A DNA stretch of 64,000 nucleotides, from assembly GCF_900108365.1 (NCBI RefSeq), contig NZ_FNWQ01000002.1, positions 124,001 to 188,000 on the forward strand. Reading direction: 5' to 3'. Source of the stretch: Chryseobacterium culicis (GTDB lineage Bacteria > Bacteroidota > Bacteroidia > Flavobacteriales > Weeksellaceae). Below are positions 42,258 to 51,994 of this stretch, piece after piece. A program made the translations under genes and the position numbers. The notes beneath the pieces are model-generated. The model was not told the DNA's origin, searched no databases, and was given only the letters and a program-made list of their open reading frames with translations. Every line of letters starts with the position of its first letter. Within the stretch, counting starts at the first letter, position 1.

Positions 42258-44561
42258 ATGCAAACTCACATTCTGGGCTATCCGCGGATTGGTAGCAAAA
42301 GAGAACTCAAAAAAGCCTGCGAGCAGTATTGGTCAGGTAAAATCCTTCTGGAAGAACTTTTGAATACAGGAAGAAATATCTGTAATCAAAACTGGAGTAT
42401 CCAGAAAGAAGCGGGAATAGATCTTATTCCATGTAACGATTTTTCTTATTATGATCAGGTATTGGATATGAGCCTTGTGGTAGGAGCAATTCCGGCGCGT
42501 TATCATGAAGTTGCCCTTAAAAAGAACAGTTCTGAGCTGGATCTCTATTTTGCTATGGCAAGAGGATATCAGAAAGATGGATTGGACATCACCGCAATGG
42601 AAATGACCAAATGGTTTGATACCAACTACCACTACATTGTTCCGGAATTTTACAGAAACCAGCAATTTAAAGTAAGTTCAGATAAAATCTTCAATGAATT
42701 TGCAGGAGCCAAACAGGCTGGAATCAATCCAAAGCCAGTTATCATCGGGCTTGTATCCTATCTGTTATTAGGAAAAGAAAAAGAAGATGGATTTGATAAA
42801 CTGGATCTTGCCGGAAATCTTCTCCCTGTCTATACAGAGATTTTAACCAAACTGCAGGATCAGGGAGCGGAATGGATTCAGTTTGATGAACCTTTTCTGG
42901 CAATGGATTTAACAGAGAATGCAAAAAAGACTTATGTTTCTGTATATGCTGAAATCAGAAAGCGTTTCCCCAAGCTGAAGTTTATTGTTGCCACTTATTT
43001 TGACGGATTAAAAGATAATACACCGCTCGCCGTTTCCCTTCCGGTGAATACATTACATATTGACCTGGTAAGAAATCCTGAACAGCTGGATGATGTTTTA
43101 CATGGTATTCCTGAAGGCTTAAGTCTTTCATTAGGCATAATTGACGGGAGAAATATCTGGAAAAATGATTTTGAAAAATCATTGTCCTTCATCAGAAAAG
43201 CTGCAGAAAAATTAGGTTCTGAAAGAATTTTGATTGCACCGTCATGCTCGTTGCTGCATTCTCCGTGTGATCTTGATTTTGAAACCACACTTAATCCCGA
43301 AATTAAAAACTGGCTGGCCTTTGCCAAGCAGAAAGTGGCAGAAGTGGTAGCGCTTAAAGAACTTGCATCAGGAACAGAAAATGAACAGATTCTTGAAGTG
43401 TTTGAGGAGAATAAAAAAGCGATTGAAAGCAGAAGAACTTCTTCTCTTATTCATAATGACGAGGTGAAGCAAAGAGTAAATGCGGTTACAGAAAAAGACG
43501 CTCAAAGAATCAATACCTTCAAAATCCGTAAGGAAAAACAGCAAAAGGTACTTCAGCTTCCTTTATTTCCAACCACAACCATCGGATCATTTCCGCAAAC
43601 TGAAGAAGTAAGAAGCTGGAGGGCTCAGTTCAAAAAAGGTGCTCTAACGGCAGAACAATATGATACTTTGCTGAAAGAAGAAACGAAAAGAACCATCCGC
43701 TGGCAGGAAGATATCGGAATTGATGTGCTGGTTCACGGAGAATTTGAGCGTAATGATATGGTAGAGTATTTCGGAGAGCAGCTGGAAGGATTCACATTTA
43801 CCAAAAATGGCTGGGTACAAAGCTACGGAAGCCGCTGTGTGAAGCCTCCTGTAATTTTTGGTGATGTTTCCCGACCTGCTCCCATGACGGTATATTGGTC
43901 TCAATACGCCCAATCCCAGACTGAAAAATGGGTAAAAGGAATGCTGACGGGTCCTGTTACGATTTTACAGTGGTCTTTTGTGCGTGATGATCAGCCTCGT
44001 TCAGAAACATGTAAGCAGATTGCACTGGCGATCCGTGATGAAGTAGTGGACCTGGAAAAGGCAGGTATCAGAATTATTCAGATTGACGAACCGGCTATAA
44101 GAGAAGGACTTCCGTTAAGAAAAACAGACTGGCAGAATTATCTGAAATGGGCCGTAGAAGCCTTCAGAATTTCAGCAAGTGGAGTAGAAGACGCTACCCA
44201 GATCCATACGCATATGTGTTATTCAGAATTCAATGATATTATTGAAAATATTGCTGATATGGATGCAGACGTAATTACCATAGAATGTTCCCGCTCTCAG
44301 ATGGAATTGCTGAATGCTTTTGCAGATTTCAGATATCCGAATGAAATTGGTCCCGGAGTCTATGATATTCACTCACCAAGAGTTCCGTCAAAAGAAGAAA
44401 TGATCGAACTGTTGAGAAAAGCGCAGCATGTAATTCCTGCCGGTCAGCTTTGGGTAAATCCGGACTGCGGACTGAAAACAAGACACTGGGATGAAACTGA
44501 AAAAGCTTTAATCGCAATGGTTGCTGCTGCTAAAGAAGCTTCTGTAGAATATGCACTTTAG
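42258..44561 (+). CDS. metE: 5-methyltetrahydropteroyltriglutamate-homocysteine methyltransferase
   Basis: 767 aa, full length. Two homologous barrel halves: N-terminal LGYPRIGSKRELKKACEQYW and C-terminal TTTIGSFPQTEEVRSWR. Zinc ligands visible: H652 and C654 (THMCYSE) and C737 (NPDCGLKTR). Transfers the methyl group of 5-methyl-THF to homocysteine in the last step of methionine synthesis without B12. Controlled by the cobalamin riboswitch upstream. Confidence 0.98.
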   Translation: MQTHILGYPRIGSKRELKKACEQYWSGKILLEELLNTGRNICNQNWSIQKEAGIDLIPCNDFSYYDQVLDMSLVVGAIPARYHEVALKKNSSELDLYFAMARGYQKDGLDITAMEMTKWFDTNYHYIVPEFYRNQQFKVSSDKIFNEFAGAKQAGINPKPVIIGLVSYLLLGKEKEDGFDKLDLAGNLLPVYTEILTKLQDQGAEWIQFDEPFLAMDLTENAKKTYVSVYAEIRKRFPKLKFIVATYFDGLKDNTPLAVSLPVNTLHIDLVRNPEQLDDVLHGIPEGLSLSLGIIDGRNIWKNDFEKSLSFIRKAAEKLGSERILIAPSCSLLHSPCDLDFETTLNPEIKNWLAFAKQKVAEVVALKELASGTENEQILEVFEENKKAIESRRTSSLIHNDEVKQRVNAVTEKDAQRINTFKIRKEKQQKVLQLPLFPTTTIGSFPQTEEVRSWRAQFKKGALTAEQYDTLLKEETKRTIRWQEDIGIDVLVHGEFERNDMVEYFGEQLEGFTFTKNGWVQSYGSRCVKPPVIFGDVSRPAPMTVYWSQYAQSQTEKWVKGMLTGPVTILQWSFVRDDQPRSETCKQIALAIRDEVVDLEKAGIRIIQIDEPAIREGLPLRKTDWQNYLKWAVEAFRISASGVEDATQIHTHMCYSEFNDIIENIADMDADVITIECSRSQMELLNAFADFRYPNEIGPGVYDIHSPRVPSKEEMIELLRKAQHVIPAGQLWVNPDCGLKTRHWDETEKALIAMVAAAKEASVEYAL

Positions 44562-44595
44562 AAAATCTTAGAAATAATCAGATACAATCAACAGG

Positions 44596-44622
44596 ATCGT
44601 GCCATGATATTCATGGCACGAT
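44596..44622. terminator. Bidirectional terminator after metE
   Basis: ATCGTGCCATGA-TAT-TCATGGCACGAT, perfect 12-bp stem between convergent metE and the AraC-type gene. Confidence 0.85.
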
Positions 44623-44687
44623 TTATTATGGTCATTCTTTGAAAATGGATGAGAAAAGCGTTTTTCTACTGACGGTGTTCATTTGAA

Positions 44688-45485
44688 CTATTTTGCCTGT
44701 AATGTGCTTGGAGCATAGCCAAACTGCTTTTTAAAGGCAAAGGAGAAATGGGATAAATTTTCAAATCCCAGATCCAGATAAATATCAGTTACAGATCGTC
44801 CTTTCTGGGAAAGCAGAAAATGAGCCTCCTTTAATCTTCGAAGCTGCAGCCACTGTCTTGGCGGAATACCAAATATTTTCTGAAAGTCTCTTTTGAATGC
44901 AGATAAACTTCTTCCCGTTAAATAAGCAAAACGCTCTACATTGACATTGAAATGAAAATTTTTATTCATAAAAGCTTCAATATCTATTTTATAAGGCTCT
45001 GAAAAATCAAATAAGATATCCTTAAGACCTGGATCATAATTGAGCAGCAGCAGTAAAGCTTCCTTCTGCTTAAGCCTGAGAATTTCTTCCGAAGCAGAAA
45101 GATCTTCATATGGCAGTAATGAGTACATAAAAGAATGTAAAGCCTTTTGCTCTGGTTTTATGTAGGCCGGAACATGATCTTTCCTTTCTGCCTGATATCC
45201 ATATTCACGGCTGAAATCATGAAGCATTGCGTCGTCAAAATAGATGGATACGGTTCTTACTTCTCCATCTTTTGGAGGATATTTTGCGAATTTCAATAAG
45301 CTGTTTTTCCTGGCTGAATAAAGTTCGCCTGCCTTGAATACCGTTTTCGTAATACCGTCATTCAGTTCCATTTCTCCGGAAAGAACCAATCCGAGACTGT
45401 GAATTTGCGCAAACTGTTCTCCTTCCCGGAATTCTGAAAAATGACAGGAATAATTAATAGGCAACGGAATTTTATTTTCATTCAT
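44688..45485 (-). CDS. AraC family transcriptional regulator
   Basis: 265 aa. N-terminal cupin-like sensing domain (GLVLSGEMELNDGI) and C-terminal double HTH (YLTGRSLSAFKRDFQKIFG; VTDIYLDLGFENLSHFSFAF). It lies downstream of nothing shared: the aldehyde dehydrogenase gene upstream on the same strand starts ~1.5 kb away and ends 124 bp before it, so it may regulate that gene. Effector unknown. Confidence 0.9.
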   Translation of the reverse strand: MNENKIPLPINYSCHFSEFREGEQFAQIHSLGLVLSGEMELNDGITKTVFKAGELYSARKNSLLKFAKYPPKDGEVRTVSIYFDDAMLHDFSREYGYQAERKDHVPAYIKPEQKALHSFMYSLLPYEDLSASEEILRLKQKEALLLLLNYDPGLKDILFDFSEPYKIDIEAFMNKNFHFNVNVERFAYLTGRSLSAFKRDFQKIFGIPPRQWLQLRRLKEAHFLLSQKGRSVTDIYLDLGFENLSHFSFAFKKQFGYAPSTLQAK

Positions 45486-45609
45486 ATCACAGAGAGGTAT
45501 TTCTTGAGAGATTCTTATTCAAACTTACAAAACTTTTTTATGATGGGATCTTCAGGTAGAAATTAAATTCCCCAAAGGCCTAGATGTACAGGCTTTGAGG
45601 AATACAGCA

Positions 45610-47025
45610 TTATATAAGGATGGCTTTAGGCTCCAGGTACGCTTCCAGACCGAATACTCCAAATTCACGTCCGATACCACTTTGCTTAAAACCTCCGAAA
45701 GGAGCGTAAGGATCATGCGCAAATCCGTTAATGCAGATTCTTCCGGCATCAATCTGTGCTGCTACACGTTCTGCGTGTTCTTTATCCGCAGAGCTGATAT
45801 AAGCGGCAAGACCATAAGTTGTGTCATTGGCGATAGAAATGGCTTCCTCTTCGCTGGTGTAAGGGATAATAGAAAGTACCGGCCCGAAAATTTCCTCCTG
45901 CGCAATACGCATATCATTACGAACATTGGTAAAAAGAGTTGCCTTTACGAAATTACCCTTTTCAAGACCTTCAGGCTTTCCTTCACCACCGGCAAGGAGA
46001 ACAGCTCCTTCTTCCAGTCCCAGACGGATGTAGCTCTGCACTCTTTCAAACTGTTTCGCACTTACCATCGGGCCCACAAGAGTATCTTCATCGTTAGGAT
46101 TTCCTACTTTTACCTGCTCTGCAGCTTTTTTAGCCAGCTCATTCACTTCATCCAGTCTGTTCTGGGGAACAAGCAGACGGGTAGGGGCAATACAGGCCTG
46201 TCCATTATTCATATACGCCCCGAAAACAGCCATCGGGATTGCCTGATTAAAATCGGCATCCTCCAGAATGATATTGGGAGACTTTCCTCCAAGTTCCAGA
46301 GTTACTCTCTTCATCGTATCTACAGCGCCTTTTGCAATTGCTTTTCCAGTCTGGGTAGATCCTGTGAAGGAGATTTTAGCAATATCCGGATGCCGGGTAA
46401 TTTCTGCACCAACTACATTTCCCAATCCATTAACAATATTGAAAACCCCTTGCGGTAAGTCTGCTTCATGAAAGCATTCCGTGAGCAGCTGGGTTTGTAC
46501 GGCACTCATCTCGCTTGGTTTGATAACAGCTGTACAGCCTGCAGCAATAGCGGTAGCCAGTTTATTACAAATGAAGCTGTTGCTGGCATTCCATGGAGTG
46601 ATAATTCCTACTACCCCTAAAGACTCAAAACGTACTTTAGAATGGCCTACAGTTCTTTCAAAATCATAAGATTCTAAAGTGTTTATGATAGCTGTAAAGG
46701 CAGAAATAGCATTTTGTACGCTCATTCTGCAGAATTGCAATGTGCCTCCATATTCATTAACCATGGCAGAAACCAGTTCATTTTCCCTTTTGCTTACGGC
46801 TTCGTGCAGTTTTTTAAGAAGGCTGATTCTTTCTGCTTTTGTTGTTTTCGAGAATGTGGTAAAAGCTTTCTTTGCCGCTGCAATGGCCATTTGGGTATCT
46901 TCTTCATTTCCCAGCACTACTTCTCCGGTTTTCTCATTGGTAGTTGGATTGATAAGATCAAACGTTTCTGTTCCTTTTGGAGTTACGAATTCTCCGTTGA
47001 CGTAAATTTTAGTAATCTGTCTCAT
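45610..47025 (-). CDS. NAD(P)-dependent aldehyde dehydrogenase
   Basis: 471 aa, typical length. Rossmann motif and active site are intact: general base E244 in TLELGGKSP and catalytic C278 in NNGQACIAPTR; C-terminal FGGFKQSGIGREFG. Oxidises an aldehyde to the acid; the substrate is not determined by these motifs. The AraC regulator downstream on the same strand may control it. Confidence 0.92.
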   Translation of the reverse strand: MRQITKIYVNGEFVTPKGTETFDLINPTTNEKTGEVVLGNEEDTQMAIAAAKKAFTTFSKTTKAERISLLKKLHEAVSKRENELVSAMVNEYGGTLQFCRMSVQNAISAFTAIINTLESYDFERTVGHSKVRFESLGVVGIITPWNASNSFICNKLATAIAAGCTAVIKPSEMSAVQTQLLTECFHEADLPQGVFNIVNGLGNVVGAEITRHPDIAKISFTGSTQTGKAIAKGAVDTMKRVTLELGGKSPNIILEDADFNQAIPMAVFGAYMNNGQACIAPTRLLVPQNRLDEVNELAKKAAEQVKVGNPNDEDTLVGPMVSAKQFERVQSYIRLGLEEGAVLLAGGEGKPEGLEKGNFVKATLFTNVRNDMRIAQEEIFGPVLSIIPYTSEEEAISIANDTTYGLAAYISSADKEHAERVAAQIDAGRICINGFAHDPYAPFGGFKQSGIGREFGVFGLEAYLEPKAILI

Positions 47026-47527
47026 TTTGATGATTTTAATACCACAAAGTTCGGCAGAAAGTGAAAAGGCAGGTTTGTTGTATAGCTCAATTTTTCTTTG
47101 TTGTATGGTTCATTTTACGGATTGTGCAGTTGTACTTTTTTAATTTTAGACGTGAAAAGATTTTGCCATTCAATAAAATTGACTACTTTTATCATAACCA
47201 AGTAAATAACTCGTTTTGAGAACAACTCTTAAACTTATTTTCGCTTAGTATCAGTCTCCGAACCACAGGCTGATCGTTCTTTCGTTTGGGTAACTCTGCC
47301 CGAACAGGTTTTCATTTCACCATATTATTTATCGTATTACCCTAAAAATGGGGTTCTGTCTTCTGTTTTGGCTTTGATAACTGCTATTGATTACAAACTG
47401 AACTTTGCAGCAAATTATAGCTTAAAAAACGCTTAAAGCTATCAACGGATGTTAATCATCTCCTTTTAATACGTGAATACTATGGAAAAAATCCAACAAA
47501 GAATTATAATAAGCACGATCATAAGCG
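47026..47527. other. 500-bp gap with structured GC-richer segment, possible ncRNA or leader
   Basis: No convincing gene. Segment 47260-47320 is more GC-rich and can form TTTGGG/CCCGAA; ATAGCTT/AAGCTAT pair at 47417-47442. A 32-codon frame (47482 onwards) overlaps the DUF1062 start and has no support. Confidence 0.3.
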
Positions 47528-48163
47528 ATGAGTATCCAACATATCTGGGAGGTAAAAGCGAAAAATACTCCCTTACTTAAAAAGAAATGCAGCCATTGTA
47601 ACACCGACAGATTTCAATGCAGTGATAAATTCAGGCTGAATGCCCAGAAAAAGAATATTGATATATGGCTAATTTACCGATGTGTAAAATGCAGCAACAC
47701 CTATAATATGACTGTTTTTTCAAGAATCAGAACAGAATCCATCAGTAAAGAGCTATTCAGTAAATTTTCGGAAAACAATGCAGAAATTGCCTGGAAGTAT
47801 GCCTTTTCAAAGGAGATAATGAGAAAAAACAATGTAGAAGCAGATTGGGAAAATGTTGCATATGAAATTCTGTCTCCCAAACTTCCGGTGGAAGATCTTA
47901 TTAATATGAATGAAGAAATGGTTTTATTTCAAATACACTGTTCCTTTGACTTTAATATGAGCGTTTCAGCACTGATCCGAACATGTTTAGGACTTTCTTC
48001 CTCTACATTGAATTTATTGCTTGAATCTGATGCCGTTTATTATAACGAAAGGCCTTTTCAGAAGAAATATAAGTTTAAAAATGATGATGTTATTAAAATC
48101 AGCAGGCAGGCTCTGATCAATACTTATCTTATAGGAAAGGAAGATTTATCGCATAATGCTTAA
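47528..48163 (+). CDS. DUF1062 family protein
   Basis: 211 aa. N-terminal zinc-ribbon-like half with two C-x2-C pairs (KKKCSHCNTDRFQC; YRCVKCSNTY), and a C-terminal S4-like RNA-binding segment (SVSALIRTCLGLSSSTLNLL ... FKNDDVIKI). This matches the DUF1062 family; biochemical role unknown. Followed by a terminator. Confidence 0.85.
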   Translation: MSIQHIWEVKAKNTPLLKKKCSHCNTDRFQCSDKFRLNAQKKNIDIWLIYRCVKCSNTYNMTVFSRIRTESISKELFSKFSENNAEIAWKYAFSKEIMRKNNVEADWENVAYEILSPKLPVEDLINMNEEMVLFQIHCSFDFNMSVSALIRTCLGLSSSTLNLLLESDAVYYNERPFQKKYKFKNDDVIKISRQALINTYLIGKEDLSHNA

Positions 48164-48180
48164 GATGATTAATAATCACA

Positions 48181-48213
48181 AAAAACCTCCTGATCGGTGA
48201 TCGGGAGGTTTTT
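48181..48213. terminator. Bidirectional terminator
   Basis: AAAAACCTCCTGATC-GGT-GATCGGGAGGTTTTT, 15-bp stem with one wobble, between convergent genes. Confidence 0.88.
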
Positions 48214-48229
48214 GTTTATTGAAATATGC

Positions 48230-48631
48230 TCAGTCCCATTTGCTGTGAACAGAAATTGCATATTTTCCGGCTCCGGTAAAGAAAAAGCTTATGCTTACAA
48301 GCATGTAGATCACAAGCAGCTCTAAAGCCCAGCCTCCAAACTCATTAAGCTTGAAAATATTAGCAGTTTGTGCCAGAATAATGGCTGTGAAGCAATTGGC
48401 TGCAAAAATTAATCCTGCAAGACGTGCCCGGAATCCTGTCATCAGCATTACAGGTGCTGCAATTTCTCCTGCAAACACTCCATAAGCGAAGAATGACGGC
48501 AAACCGTGCATCGTCATCATATCTTCAATAAACCCAACTCCGTGGATTAATTTACCGATTCCGTACACCGACATCGGAAATCCGATTGCGATCCTGGTGA
48601 TAAATAGTCCTAAATCAATGTTCTTTTTCAT
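48230..48631 (-). CDS. DoxX family membrane protein
   Basis: 133 aa with four transmembrane segments; DoxX signature at the N-terminus (ITRIAIGFPMSVYGIGKLI, residues ~10-30) and FAGEIAAPVMLMTGFRARLA. Family members take part in redox or sulfur metabolism, but no function can be assigned. Shares a transcript direction with the broken outer membrane gene 13 bp upstream. Confidence 0.88.
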   Translation of the reverse strand: MKKNIDLGLFITRIAIGFPMSVYGIGKLIHGVGFIEDMMTMHGLPSFFAYGVFAGEIAAPVMLMTGFRARLAGLIFAANCFTAIILAQTANIFKLNEFGGWALELLVIYMLVSISFFFTGAGKYAISVHSKWD

Positions 48632-48643
48632 TTCTTATCATTA

Positions 48644-49265
48644 TTAAAAGTTATATTTTACAAATGCCCCGATATTTTCCAGGGTCTTTTTTCCATTATT
48701 AAACTGATCGAAATTGGAAGCCAGTCCGTACATTATTTTATTCTGTTTTACGCCCAGTCTTATGAATTGCAGTCCTCTGGGATATCCGCTGTCATCAAGG
48801 TTTCCAATAGCAAGCACACTGAAATATCCTTTACAATTTTCTGTCAGATACGGTGTATATTCAAAAGATATTGACTGTTCCAGAGAAAATCCCTTCTGGT
48901 ACGTAGTTCCTACGGAGTAGGAGAGAGAATAGGATGATTGAACGATCTTATACTGAAAGATAGGCACTGAAAAATGCCCCAGGGTTCTTCATTCCCAATG
49001 CGGCATTAGCGCTTAATCTTTCGGAAAAGCTGTAGGCAAGGGTATTTCTGATAAAGAATATATTTTCTTTGTCCTGGGTATATTCTGTGTCAAATAGTGT
49101 GAGATTATTCAGTTTCAGCCTGTCATTTAGCTGATAATTGATATTGTGGATGTAAGTGTAGGAGCGGTGTCCTAACACGAGATCGGGTCTGTAGGAAAGT
49201 TTCTGTGCACTCACATCCATAGAAGCGGATGCTAGGGCTGTTATGGCGATAATTTTTGCCTTCAT
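48644..49265 (-). pseudogene. Outer membrane beta-barrel protein, frameshifted
   Basis: From ATG 49265: signal peptide ending DVSAQ, then beta strands typical of a small barrel (YIHNINYQLNDRLKLNNLTL). The frame ends soon after NPGAFFSAYLSV at ~48948, while the continuation (PIFQYKIVQSSYSLSYSVGT ... IGAFVKYNF) is in another frame, ending in the terminal Phe of outer membrane proteins. A one-base change near the T5 run around 48965-48972 joins the two into ~205 aa. Could be a real mutation or a sequencing error. Confidence 0.75.
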
Positions 49266-49330
49266 ATTTCACTCATTAAATTTCTGTGAGCAAAATTATC
49301 CGGGCTGGAGGGGAATAAACTTAAGAAATC

Positions 49331-49933
49331 TTAAGAAACATCAGACAGGTGTTTTTTTCTCAGATAGCTTAAATATTCTACCGTGATGCCGAGGTAGGAA
49401 GCAATCATATACTGAGGAAAACGCTGTTCTATAGTACGGTAAGCAGTGACAAATGTACGGTATTTGGTGTAGGCATCCACGCGTGAATGTTCAAAGGTTC
49501 TTTCCTGTAAAGTAACATAGGCAGACTGCATTTTCAGGCGCCAGAATTCAGAGATAGCGGGAACTTCTGTGTATAATAAATCCAGATTGCTTTTACTGAT
49601 CTGTATGATCGTGGTATCTTCATTAGCCTGTATGAACATTCGTGATGGAAGCCCGCACAGGTAGCTGTAAAGATCATTCACCCACCAGTTTTCAATACCC
49701 AGCTGAGTGGTATTTTCCTTCCCTTTTTCATCAATATGATAAGCATACAGGCTGCCTTTTGCAATGAAGCGCATGTGCCTGGAAACCTGTCCTTCACGAA
49801 GCAGGTACTCTTTCTTTTTTAGGGAAATGATTTCTAATTTTGAGGTGATACAGGGAATGTCCTGATCTTCTAATGAAACGATTTCTCTAAAGTGTTCTAT
49901 AAGTTGTGAAAGTATTGTATCTGTATCCGTCAT
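49331..49933 (-). CDS. Crp/Fnr family regulator
   Basis: 200 aa. Cyclic-nucleotide-binding fold in the first ~120 residues (KKEYLLREGQVSRHMRFIAK, STGNENTTQ-like strand ENTTQLGIENWWVNDL) and a reduced C-terminal HTH (QYMIASYLGITVEYLSYLRK). Divergence from Crp makes cAMP unlikely. Possibly controls the oppositely placed downstream DoxX/outer-membrane genes (same strand, 65 bp). Confidence 0.87.
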   Translation of the reverse strand: MTDTDTILSQLIEHFREIVSLEDQDIPCITSKLEIISLKKKEYLLREGQVSRHMRFIAKGSLYAYHIDEKGKENTTQLGIENWWVNDLYSYLCGLPSRMFIQANEDTTIIQISKSNLDLLYTEVPAISEFWRLKMQSAYVTLQERTFEHSRVDAYTKYRTFVTAYRTIEQRFPQYMIASYLGITVEYLSYLRKKHLSDVS

Positions 49934-50011
49934 AAAAATTGGTGCGTATAGCTTGGAGAAACAAATTTACGTAAATATTGGATCGCTCAGCTTCAGGAGA
50001 TGTTTATAAGC

Positions 50012-50050
50012 AAGAAGACCACAATTTACAGAGTAAATTGTGGTCTTCTT
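50012..50050. terminator. Perfect 18-bp hairpin downstream of 50.07-kb gene
   Basis: 18-bp arms (50012-50029 and 50033-50050) with a 3-nt loop AGA; no mismatch. It lies 18 bp after the stop of the minus-strand gene. No T-run on that strand, but its length suggests a terminator or RNA processing site. Confidence 0.6.
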
Positions 50051-50068
50051 CAACTAAGAACTATTTAA

Positions 50069-50482
50069 CTACGATTCTGTTTTCAAATACCCATAATGCA
50101 ATGCAGTTTCTTTTCCGAACAAGCTTGAGAAAATGTTCTGAAACTCATGGATATACCTGCATTTTATGGCGTTCCCGTATATTTTCAGACCTTCCAAAAT
50201 CTTTCTGGAGCTGAGGTCTATGTCGTATTTTATAAAAGATTCCGGTCTTTCGTACCGGATGCTCTGCTCCGAGCTGTATGTTCTTGAAAACCCCAGTTTC
50301 TCAAGCCATTCTTCCGTTATTTTAATTGGTTTAATGGATTCTGCCGGAACGGAAATACTTTGAATATCATTTTCAATTTTGACAAAATAATCCTGCTCGA
50401 CATTGTGAAAGATCTCGGTAATGGTGTAAATCTGGTTTTTGTACTCGACTAAGTTTTTGATTTTTAGATCTGCTACGTTCAT
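50069..50482 (-). CDS. Hypothetical protein
   Basis: 137 aa, soluble. N-terminal MNVADLKIKNLVEYKNQIYT and FVKIENDIQSISVPAESIKP suggest a small beta-barrel start, as in phage-like or Bacteroidota proteins that repeat an 'is it satisfied' domain (WLEKLGF). I do not recognise the family. Confidence 0.65.
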   Translation of the reverse strand: MNVADLKIKNLVEYKNQIYTITEIFHNVEQDYFVKIENDIQSISVPAESIKPIKITEEWLEKLGFSRTYSSEQSIRYERPESFIKYDIDLSSRKILEGLKIYGNAIKCRYIHEFQNIFSSLFGKETALHYGYLKTES

Positions 50483-50678
50483 AATATTTTGAGTTTTAGT
50501 TGATGATATGGTTCTTTATAAATATCAAATAGTATGCCCGGCATTGTATTGTGACGTCCTGTTTTATTCAATAATGGGTTAAATTTTTACTGTAAAAAAT
50601 TAATAATATGTTAAAATAGCACATGTAGAGGCGGTTTTTCATACAATATTGAAAAAAATATGTGGTATGTGTGTGGTA

Positions 50679-51881
50679 CTAATTTTTTATTCTTGCTTTG
50701 GGAATGGCATTAAAAGATGTAAGAAGAAGGGCTATGACAACCGTACTGATAAGGACCGCTATGAAAACATTCCAGGAATAGGCATGAAGAAGATATCCGG
50801 TACCGCTACCAAGAATACTTGATCCGAAATAATAAAACAACCAATAAATAGAGGTGGCTGAAGATTTTCCACGTTTCGCATATAACGCAGTCATCTGGCT
50901 TGCCATCGTATGAGCGGCGAAAAACGACAGTGTGAAAAGTCCAAGTCCGAAAATAAGGATATATATGTTTTCAGACAGCAGTAATGCAGCTCCAATATTC
51001 ATAGACAAAATGGATGCTTTAAGAATATTGTTCATGGGAAATCTTTTTGAAAGACGGCCTACTATCATGGTACCGAATACTCCGAAAATATACATTAAGA
51101 AAATAAAAGCAATAACAAAATGGCTTAAAGAAAAAGGTTGTGCCTCTAGTCTGAATGTCAGGTAATTATAAACACTTACAAAAACGCCCATCAGTAAAGC
51201 TGCAGTACAGTATAAACGAAGCATGTAAGGATTGGTAAGAAAAAACTTCATTTGCTTGACCTTAAGATGGTAGTCTGTTTTCTGCGGATTGAAAAATCTG
51301 GATTCCGGGAAAAGTTTCCAGAATATAGCGCCCAGAATGAGACTTTCTACTCCAATCAGAAGAACAGCATTACGCCACCCGAATTCACCTGCAAAGAGTG
51401 TGGCCATTATTCTTCCACTCATCCCTCCAATTGTATTTCCGCTAAGATACATACTGATGGCTGCCGGTACTGCCAAAGCATCCACTTCCTCGGTAAGATA
51501 GGCAAGGGCAACTGCAGATACTCCGGAAACAACGAAGCCCTTTATTACACCTATGGCAATTAAAAGTGTTAAACTGGGGATCCAGGTAGAAATAATGGTA
51601 AGCACTGCAGAAGAAATCAATGAAAAAACCATCAGGCTTTTTCTTGAATAACTGTCAGCTTTAAATGCAAAAAACAATAATCCCAATGCCATTCCTATGG
51701 TGGAAGATGATACCAGCAGGGAAGTATCCCCTACAGATACTCCAAACTGTTCTGCAGCCATCGGCAGCATGGGCTGGAAAAGATAGAGCTGTGCAAAAAC
51801 AGAAAGTCCCGAAAAGAAAATACAAAGTTTTATAAATCGGAAACGTGAACTTCCCTGAATGGCTTTCTCAGATGAATTCAT
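50679..51881 (-). CDS. MFS transporter, YnfM/AraJ-like
   Basis: 400 aa, twelve transmembrane segments. N-terminal MLPMAAEQFGVSVGDTSLLV and the loop DSYSRKSLM fit drug-efflux type DHA1 transporters. Exports small compounds, substrate unknown. The AraC-type membrane regulator upstream on the same strand (114 bp away) may control it. Confidence 0.87.
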   Translation of the reverse strand: MNSSEKAIQGSSRFRFIKLCIFFSGLSVFAQLYLFQPMLPMAAEQFGVSVGDTSLLVSSSTIGMALGLLFFAFKADSYSRKSLMVFSLISSAVLTIISTWIPSLTLLIAIGVIKGFVVSGVSAVALAYLTEEVDALAVPAAISMYLSGNTIGGMSGRIMATLFAGEFGWRNAVLLIGVESLILGAIFWKLFPESRFFNPQKTDYHLKVKQMKFFLTNPYMLRLYCTAALLMGVFVSVYNYLTFRLEAQPFSLSHFVIAFIFLMYIFGVFGTMIVGRLSKRFPMNNILKASILSMNIGAALLLSENIYILIFGLGLFTLSFFAAHTMASQMTALYAKRGKSSATSIYWLFYYFGSSILGSGTGYLLHAYSWNVFIAVLISTVVIALLLTSFNAIPKARIKN

Positions 51882-51994
51882 GATTTTTGCAGTTACAGTG
51901 CAGAGGTTGAACAGAAAATTTAGTTCTGTAAATTTCCTGATTATTTTCCGAATGTAAAAATTATTATTTCAATGAAAAGTATTGGTGAAACAAA

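Noticed and set aside
45595..46458. Long plus-strand frame (287 codons) antisense to aldehyde dehydrogenase
   Set aside because: Shadow of a complete, motif-confirmed gene on the other strand.
47482..47580. 32-codon frame upstream of and overlapping DUF1062
   Set aside because: No ribosome site or biased composition, overlaps a well-supported gene.
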